Below, piece by piece: positions 55,642 through 64,000 of a stretch of 64,000 nucleotides of DNA. Position 1 is the first letter of the stretch. Each line of letters starts with the position of its first letter. The DNA is from Paratinospora sagittata (taxonomy: Eukaryota; Streptophyta; Magnoliopsida; Ranunculales; Menispermaceae): the NCBI GenBank assembly GCA_035771175.1, contig CM069612.1, positions 28,282,150 to 28,346,149 on the forward strand. The letters are read 5' to 3'. A program made the translations under genes and the position numbers. The notes below the pieces were generated by a model that searched no databases, had not been told where the DNA came from, and was given only the letters and a program-made list of their open reading frames with translations.

Positions 55642-58600
55642 TTAATGGCCTCCTGGGAGAATAAAAGAATATTTGTGCTTCTGAGGAAGATGAGACCTGA
55701 TTGAGCTTGAAATTTCATAACCTGCAAGCATCATCATAAGATAATTAATTTCCCCTTAGATTCTAATGTCTGCTCAAAATGGCATTATTATCAATGAATA
55801 AAGAAAAGCATTGATATACAATTTTTTTGTCACAACATTACAATAATTCTCCATTTCTGAAGTACATGTTGTCAACATCATAAATCATTTTGAAGAATAT
55901 GCAAACACAGAGAACTGGCGGCCCCTAAGCCCCACAAGGAAGCGTGCAGATGATTGAGGATAAAAAGGTAAAGCCCTCGTAACAATGGCCACAGGCCTCA
56001 CAACAAGGGTCATAGGCCTACAACAAGACCAAGAAGAACTAACAACCATAGTTGCCAATTATTTTGTTGGCATTGATAAACAATTTCAAACTGGGACATT
56101 AAAACTGCAGTAGTCTTGAAACATGTGCAAGATTCCAAATTTTCTTCATTTGCATGCAAGTTGGAACTTACATAGGAGACATTTAAAGTTTTTGATGCCA
56201 AAGATGTTGAGAGAATTTCCTCCCAGAGTTGGAAGGTCTTGTGAAGTATGTTATTCTGCAACTCATCATATCTTGTTCTCTCTTTATTCCATTCAGGAAA
56301 GTGGGAAGGAACAAATGGGAAGAGGGAAAGTAGCGTTACCTTTTGTTTTACTAACTATTGTCATCCCCAAATAGATTCTCCATCGTCAGGCACTCTTCGT
56401 TATTATTTACAAGCTTGAGGTTGGTCTCCATGTCTGGGCTCTCTTTATTATTTACATATTCGAGTTGAGTCTTCGTCTTACGAGGGCTGTCACTGTAATT
56501 TACATTGCCCTCGATTGACTCTGTTGACATTTGTAAACTGCCCCAACCATTTTCTGCAATGCCACTTTGAACTTCTGCTGCAACACCACCACCTTCAGAT
56601 GTGGTATCAAGAGAGCTATAGCTGTTTTTGGATGAAAGCCTCCCTTCTTCAGACAAACCAGAATGCTGATGCATCAACCACCTATTTCTGTTGCTATCCC
56701 AAGCAGGTAACCTGAATAAATAGGTTCAATTTCACTTCTCATTAGTTATGACTAAAAGTAAATAGAACCTAAATTATCGATAAGATGACATATAAAGCAA
56801 AGTGAGAAGTTTATGAAAAGCTTTAAAAGTACTTTCTGATGACGAGTGAGCAAGTAAGAAAAGTGGCAGTAGCATTGTTACTAGGAGGGAACAAGACTGA
56901 TGGAGCAGGAACCTCCAATTTCTTGATATCTCTAACAAGGTTCTACTTAGTTATATGTTTTAAATTATAGGGTGACACTAAATAAAACTTGTATTACCAT
57001 ATAATCAGTGGTCCAGCTGGTTTGAACCACACACAAGACAATTGATATGACTCGTATATGACACACCACCAGAAATGACCAAAAAGGTTGCATGCTTAGG
57101 TTCAATTGTGCTTCTCATTGCCCATGACTAAAAGTGGATACTGTTCATTGAAGAGATTCGGGACTTTTTTTTTTTTTTTTGGACAGGCCAAGTGAAACTC
57201 TGAATACGAAAGAATGACTAGTACATGTTAGTTTTGACCACAAAAGATAAAATGCTTTCACAACTCACAACTCCCAACTCCACAAATGATGCACAATTGA
57301 CATTCAAATCAATGCAACTCATTTCCCAATTACGAAGGCAAATGGAATGCTAAAAAGGAAACTAAAGGAGGCACCTTTGTAACCAGGCCTGCAGGCAAGG
57401 ATTAGCGGAACAAATCATCCATGGCTATAATAATAGAATAAATAGAACATATGGAAAAAGAACTGAAAACACACCACCTTGTTTGCTGGAGGAATTGGTG
57501 AGCTTGAAGATAATTAACTGGCACCAGATCTTTTGACCTTGCTTCAATTGTGCGTACTGGAGTCCTTTCAATTTCAGTTTCCCCTCCTAAAAAACTTTCA
57601 TCTTCTGTTTTGATCCCATCCATCATCATCAACTGGAAGTACATCTGATAAGATTTCAAGAACAAAATAATCTCAACATCTTTCAAACCTAAATCCTTCC
57701 GAGAGTTCTACATTTTTTATTTATTTACCAAATTATGATTAAAATACCTCGGACTTTGCCCACAATGGAAATGATGAATGATGCGTCTGCAATTCAGCTT
57801 CAGAGATGTACATATGGTGCCTTTCTTCAGCATTGGCCTTAGCCTTTGTGGCAGTGCCAGCAACTGTCCCTTCAGGCAACCTTTTATGGCAGTCTCCAGT
57901 CCTATGCTCACAATAAATGTCAACATTATCACCTTGTTCTCTTTGATTCTGTCTCTGGCTCATATCCCACTTCTGGAGAGCTTCAACAACTAGCTTTGCA
58001 TCACAATCTGGAGCTGACTCAAAAGCTGCAGTTGTCCCAGACACAACTGCTCCAGAATCGGACACCTTAGATAGATACAAAACGTATTGTATCACACAAC
58101 CAGAAGGAGAGAACACCAGCAAGTGGTACCTAGTCCTCAATGAGTTGATATCCACATATGCATCGTCGCATTTGGAATTGTGGAAGGAAGAAGCAATAGC
58201 CCCAGAAAGGGAACTAATCCTGCCTGTGGCAGCTGCTGCAGCACCACTTACAGTGCCTCTCCAACCACTATTTCCATTCTTTATTCTGCTAACAACAGAC
58301 AAAGTAACAGGTGGTCCAGATGCACAAAGGCTCTGCTGATTAAGCTTTTGCAGACCTGCACTAGGTGACCAAGGACTTGTTAAACCATTTGTTGCACTGG
58401 ATCCACTGTTGATGCCTGTAAAACTAGCATCAGCAGACTGAAGATTCACAATTCCTCCTGAAGGGGATATAGCAAACAAATGACTTGTTCCCCTTGTGGA
58501 ACTGACCATAATCCAACGGCTATCATCACTAAAACTGATGTCCTGTATAACCTGATAAAAGAAGCAAATGATGAGAGTAATGCCAAGGAACTATTCAGAA

Positions 58601-61600
58601 ATCATGAAACATATTTTATGACTTGGGATTGATTTTTGAATCTCTTAACTGGCTACAACAACCACAAAACAAAAACAATATCAACATTAACACTAGGATC
58701 AACACCAAAAAAAAACCTTCCTAACACACACTTAAATACACTATATGAGATGAAAAAGTAAATACTTGCATCCATGCATACACATGCCTACATACCAACT
58801 AAACAATATTTTCAATAATGACAATTACCGCATTTGTGAAGCCACGCTGTAACTTGTAGAGATGTGCATAAGAACTGCAAGAATCAGATCCAGAGGAACT
58901 TGCAACAACCGAAGGCATTATTCGGAAAACATTAATATTATGGCCCTGAATTGATGCAGTTACCAAAAGGGTACCACTAGGATCAAAGCACAATGCTGAT
59001 ATAGGGCTTTTGTGAGCTCTAAACTGGGCAATAACAGATTTGCAAACGATATCTCTGACAATAACCTGCAGAAATAACAATAACAAGAAGAGTTCAATAG
59101 CCATGACAATAAATATCACAAAGAACAGCCAAGGATTTCAGAACTCTATGCTTCATCTAAGAAGATATGAGGTTTATGGATTATACTTCTAGGTGATTTC
59201 GCTTCAAAATGTCCGAGATTGGTTTCAAAGAACATGCGAAGCATGACAATTAGCTACTGCCCAATAATTTGCGATAACAAATAGATTGAATGCAATAGAA
59301 CAAAGCAAATAGACATTACAAAGACAAAAAACATGACTCCTACAAAGAAGCAAAGAGAACTCTCCTGTTGAGCTTACTTTAGTCTAAAAAGATTAAAACT
59401 AGCAAAGTTGAGAGAACAAGACATACCATTCCAGTAGTATCAGGATCTGTTATATGGCCCTTTATGGTCCCATTACATTTCCCACCAGCAATCCCCGGTC
59501 TTAGAGAATTATTGCATTCAGGGAGGAGCTCAGAGCAATACCTAGACAACTTCTTATATCCCATATCCCCAAGGATCACTATACCAGTAGCAAATTGCTT
59601 GCTTGATTCTTTTGCATAGTGTGCTACCAGGCTCCCATTTGAAGGAGAACCAGAGAAACTTGCAGAAGGAGCCAAATGTTGTGGACTGACACGACCAGTG
59701 TTTGGAACTATGACTGGATTGCCACTATAAGCCAGCCACCTTGGACCCACAGCAAGTGGTCCACAACCTATACTTCCAGAACCATGAATGCCAGAAACTA
59801 CAGGGTGAGTAAGGATGGTATATTCTCTTTCCAGAGTTATTGCATTGAAACAATGTATCTGCAGAAAGAAACATTTTCTTTTCAATACTTCCATTGAGTA
59901 GCGCATCTTTTGATGAAAACAATCAACAAAACCAGGCGTACCTGAGTGGCCTGAGAAATGGCTACAACTCGAGGACTGCACCTTACTGAGTATATTGCTG
60001 ATCTGAACTTTAAGATATGTACGTAGGAGTGGGATCTCAAGGAATAAAAACGAACAACTGTTGGCAAACCATTCCCATTTCCTAACCCTGGCTCATGACA
60101 ATTAGGGACACTTCCATTGCAGGGACATGGTAGCCCATCTTGAACATTACCACCAACAATAGAAGATGACCCACCTCCTGCAACCACTAGCAATGGACGG
60201 ACATCTGCAAACGCATCTTCTGAATTTTTCGTTGCCACTGGCTTCTGTTGCATTTGCAAAAAAGAAACAGGGCCATCATATCTAGATGCTAGCTCATGCA
60301 CATTATGTGCTTCCTCGACATCCCAAACCTGGAAACCAGAGTGATAACCCAGCAAAAGAACTTGTCGAGTTATATCCCCTTCTAATTCCAACTTGTCAAA
60401 TCCAGCCCATTGTACCTTTTTGAACAAACAGAAGAATAGTAAGTGAAAAGACTTGACATTTTAATGCATTTAAGCTTTCAAATGAAAGACCAACAAACCC
60501 TACAATTTAATGGCATCAAATGAAAAGGACAAGCATAAAAGGGTGCTATGGGACAGAATGATCAGTAACACTATACAAAATAAAGTAATAAACACGATTA
60601 AAGCTTAGATACCCCCATGATTTTAAAATCAATATTTAACAAACCATCTGAAGAAGTGAGAATGGAGTTCAAATCTCACCCACGAAAAAGTCTCTTCCTA
60701 TTGGTTTACTTTAGTAGGTGTGAATAAATAATTTGGCATGTGCTGCAAGGCACGAGTCAAGTGCTAAAAACCTAAAGAGGCACAGGTATCCTAACTTCTT
60801 TGGCAAAATAAAATATAATAAAATAATTCCCAAACTCCAATAGCGGGAGCCTGTGAATTGGGTACACCCTTGTCCAAGTCCAAAGAAATTCTTTATTCTT
60901 AAACAAAAAAAGATAGGGATAAGTTAGATTCATTCATTCCCTTAGTAAGAGCATGAGTTACATATATTTTCATCAAATGCTTGCTTGGTTTTCTACACCA
61001 AAGGGAAAGCGATCTCATTGACAGACACATAGCATAATACCATTATTTCACAAACACAACCAAATTACTCCATTGATATCCTGCTGAACTACCGCTGAGA
61101 ACTATGTGAGCACACGCTGAGCCCATTTAATTCAACTTATAAACCAGAGCCCAAATGGACTCACACCATAGTCCTAACTCCTAAGCCATATCAACTTAAT
61201 CTCATGAATACTAACAGCACATAATCACCACTTTCGAGAATTACAGTGACACCAGCGTACCAACATTGCCTAGAGAACCATCATCTTTTATAGACAGGTG
61301 AGACCAATTATCTGACACACTTCTCATATCATTATTTCAAGATTTAAATACAAACATATCATTTTTTCAAGATTTAAATACAAACATGAAATTATTTGAA
61401 TAGAAAATTCCAAGCTTTTACTAACATCTCATTCATTGAAACGCCCCTTCTACACCGTAAGAACTTAATTAATTGAGATGTTTCTCTTAACACACTTAAT
61501 GAAGTTCTAACCAGTAACATACCATTCTAAATAAAACTACAAGAGCTAATAATAATACTAAAGCAACTTCCTCAGCAGCTCAAAAACTAATAGAACTTCA

Positions 61601-61846
61601 ACACAGCAATGCCCAAACTGATTCTACTGAACTTACCTGATCGCGGTTGGCCTCATCGTCTCTATCCAAGATCGAAGACGCCACCGTCGCCCCCGCCGTC
61701 CGAACAGTCGAAGCAACAGTAGAAGCACCAGAAGACACAATCCTGAAGTAACTCGATATTGCGCGAAACGAATTCGGAATGAAGCCATTGCTGCTGCGCC
61801 CAGTTTTCGGCACTCCTCCACGCAGTTTCTGCCCATCATTCCTCAT
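55642..61846 (-). CDS. ATG18f/g/h-type autophagy WD40 protein with BCAS3 domain
   Basis: Plant ATG18f/g/h proteins are WD40 propellers with a C-terminal BCAS3 domain that act in autophagosome formation. Eight exons: 61637-61846, 59942-60415, 59427-59858, 58829-59065, 57748-58551, 57478-57644, 56356-56711, 55642-55721; 919 residues. ATG at 61846 (MRNDGQKLRGG), with no in-frame ATG upstream. Propeller pieces: VLLLGYHSGFQVWDV, GLPTVVRFYSLRSHSYVH, then KSPISALCFDPSGTLLVTAS. The phosphoinositide-binding FRRG position reads LQRG (HLYKLQRGFTNA), as I recall for this plant subgroup. The BCAS3 part includes SDDSRWI, GTSHLFAISP and HLLVFSPSGCVIQY. The last two exons encode a Ser-rich acidic tail ending ILPGGH. 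The exon 7 donor was set at GTTAGT to keep frame into the short last exon; without splicing the protein would end at DDNS. A long first intron (60416-61636) and a pyrimidine-rich leader precede it. No defect seen. Confidence 0.9.
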
Positions 61847-62028
61847 CCCCAAAGTTCAGAACACGCAAACCCCAACAAAAACAAAAACAAAACACACAAC
61901 ACACCAGAAGCCCTAATTCTCCAACTCGATCCCCAATCATAACCCCAGGCTGTTTCTTTGCTCGCCTCAGAAGAAACAGCCCTAATTCCAAAACCTAATT
62001 CCCAACCCTATCCATCTAATTTTTACCA

Positions 62029-62061
62029 ACAAAAACAAAAACAAAAACAAAAACAAAAACC
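62029..62061 (+). repeat. (AAAAAC)n microsatellite
   Basis: About five hexamer units in the presumed 5' UTR or proximal promoter of the ATG18-like gene. Confidence 0.8.
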
Positions 62062-62497
62062 CAAAAATCCCCAAATTACTTCAAAACACAACACTGAAAA
62101 AAAACAAAAATCCCCAATTTCTTCTGCTTTATCTCAATTTCTCTCTTATTTTTATTTATTTTTTTGAAAAAACAAGAAAAAATCAAACCTTTTAGCTTCC
62201 AAATGAAAGAATTGCAACAACCAAAGAATAAACAAAATTGAAAAATTAGGAATTATAAAACGATAAAACGACTAGTTCTAATGTATCATCAAAAATCGGG
62301 GAAGAAAAAAAGAAGAAGAAAAAAAAAAACGCAATCGAATTGGCGTAAAAAGGAACAAAAAATAAAAAACTTATAGAATCGCCGGAAAACCGGTGAAGAA
62401 TCTAAGAGGAGCGAATAACGAGGAGTCCTCTGAATTGCTTGTTATGTGGGATCAATCAATTAACGATCGGATAACGAATCGATTAATCTTCGTTTAC

Positions 62498-62498
<1 letters not shown>

Positions 62499-62537
<39 letters not shown>
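62499..62537 (+). repeat. (TC)n microsatellite, 39 bp
   Basis: A perfect TC run about 650 bp upstream of the ATG18-like start codon, read as GA on the coding strand. GA/TC runs near plant transcription starts are frequent and may bind GAGA-type BBR/BPC factors; no function is shown here. Confidence 0.9.
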
Positions 62538-62538
<1 letters not shown>

Positions 62539-64000
62539 ACTTTTCGGGATTTTCTTCGTTTCATTCATTCGTAGAAGAAGAACTTGAAAGAAAGAAAGAA
62601 ACCTCCACACGTCTTGTCCAGCTCAATCAACTGCGTCAAAATTTTAAGAGATTTCTACCCTCCGGTAAAACTGCGTTACAGACAAGGGTAAATTCGTAAA
62701 GAAAAACAATTACCGCTCGACTACTCGGCGTACTCGCTGTATCATCGGACAGAATCCGCGCTATTTTCGGTGTTGATCGGTGTGAGTTTACCATAATGTC
62801 CTTCTTCGACTCCCTTATTTTCCACTATAGAGCGGCAAAACGTAACCTAGCTGATTACGGCTCGTGTAAACGATAGGACCGTGGTGATCTGGTGGTCCCA
62901 TTAGCATTTTATTTGCAATCACCGTCACACGTGGAAAAAGGAGATTTGTTGGAGTGATATGAGTCAAAAGTCAATGATGTTGTTTTGTTGTGGTTTTTTG
63001 GGAGTTGTAGTTTAAGGTTGTGGCAATCGTGAGTACCGGATCATGAGATGAGGGGCATTTTTGCTTAGTTGCCAAAAGTGCGAGGAAGAGGACAAATAGG
63101 GAAAATTGCGAAGTTACATCAGTTTTGTTGGCTAAGAGCTGAGACGTAGAGAGGTCACTCTTGCCCAAATTGGCACTTGTACTAGTGCCGCACCGCTTCT
63201 GGTTTTTTTTCTCTAGCTTATACAAATTTCAGTAATTAAAATACCTACGTTTTGGTTCACGATTCAGAAATGTTAACGGCATGCGGGTACTAATGCTATT
63301 TTTTTAATATTTTCTTTTTTAAAAAAATAGTACTTAGCATCCTTTACATGTTAGAAATATTATGTAATACACTCTATTCTTAAAATATTAATAGATATTG
63401 GGTGTCAGCACTAAAAAATAGCATCGACACCCAACATACATAAAATATTTTTTAATTTAAATATAAATTTTTTATTATTTTTTAAAAATAACTTATTTTC
63501 TTAACATAAAATAAAAAAATATTTTCCTGTACTTTTGAACCTAACAAGTTTTTTATATTTTCAAATATAGAAAATTATGTCTGGATCACGATCCAAACAT
63601 GGCCTTAGTTATTCTAAAGTTTAAAAGTGGCACAATTCTTGCATATGGGGGTGTGTTTTTTGTGTAAATAGGTAATATATATTATACTTGCATTTTAATC
63701 AAATATATATAATGTGTGATTTTTATTTATTACTTAGATAATGATGTGTCAAATGCATATTATTTTAGAGAATTATCATTATTAATATTGTTATTTATGT
63801 GCTAATGACATTAATGGTGATAATAATATACATCACTAAAAGTAATATATTAATAGTGACATATTAATATTAATTTATGTGTTATTAATTGTATAATGAG
63901 GTCATTTGGACCATAATTAATATTTATGTGAGGTTGTGATTGAGTAGAAGTCATGTGGCTAACAAATAAGCACTTGAGCAAACACTTGACATGGTATTGG
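62538..64000. other. Intergenic, MITE-like sequence at the right edge
   Basis: Upstream region of the ATG18-like gene, then AT-rich DNA. At about 63285-63430 there are facing segments such as tactaatgctatttttt / aaaaatagtacttagcat and gggtgtcagcacta / tagcatcgacaccc, suggestive of one or two small inverted-repeat elements. The open minus-strand frame 62971-63225 has no domain and low-complexity composition; I do not call it. Confidence 0.4.

Noticed and set aside
62971..63225. 84-codon open frame upstream of the ATG18-like gene
   Set aside because: No domain, biased composition, and no splice or family support.

Overview
This is a window of a dicot plant nuclear genome. The evidence is GT-AG introns in AT-rich sequence, plant-only families (cysteine-rich receptor kinase, DUF604 glycosyltransferases, CONSTANS-like and microProtein B-box factors, RPS5-type CC-NB-LRR genes, an ATG18/BCAS3 WD40 gene) and many Ty1/copia, LINE, SINE and MITE remains. 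I cannot name the species. All exon boundaries were read by eye from splice signals and reading frame.

Layout. 0.7-8.5 kb: a cysteine-rich receptor-like kinase (CRK) pseudogene on the minus strand, split in its last exon by a 5.6 kb copia element (Copia-1, TSD ATGGT). 10.1-18.7 kb: two tandem minus-strand DUF604 glycosyltransferase genes with identical three-exon architecture. 20.8-23.0 kb: an apparently intact CONSTANS-like gene (two B-boxes plus CCT). 23.7-30.3 kb: a decayed LINE remnant split by Copia-2 (TSD CAACG), a near-intact sister of Copia-1. 30.9-33.9 kb: an intact CC-NB-LRR gene (NLR-1). 35.4-43.9 kb: a decayed copia element (Copia-3) with a second copia of another family (Copia-4, TSD TGGAG) nested in its RNase H region. 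45.9-46.2 kb: a single-B-box BBX30/31-type microProtein gene. 47.4-54.9 kb: inverted, rearranged and partly broken copies of the CONSTANS-like and NLR units: a COL pseudogene that lacks its B-box exon and carries an NLR fragment, an intact second NLR (NLR-2), and a third NLR/COL chimeric relic. 55.6-61.8 kb: an eight-exon ATG18f/g/h-type autophagy gene on the minus strand. The rest is promoter and intergenic DNA.

How it fits together. The central 34 kb (20.5-54.9) is a compound locus in which a COL unit and an NLR unit were duplicated, inverted and recombined, with retroelements accumulating between the copies. The two NLRs are nearly identical in the CC and NB-ARC region and clearly diverged in the distal LRR. 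The B-box genes (COL, COL pseudogene, BBX30-like) would act in light and flowering regulation, the NLRs and the dead CRK in immunity and signalling, and the ATG18-like protein in autophagosome formation. I see no operon-like or foreign gene cluster. The most unusual features are the COL/NLR mosaic relics, the two sister copia elements with unrelated U3 sequences that each carry a perfect hairpin, the repeat-built copia leaders, and a B-box microProtein whose C-terminal repressor motif seems lost by frameshift.
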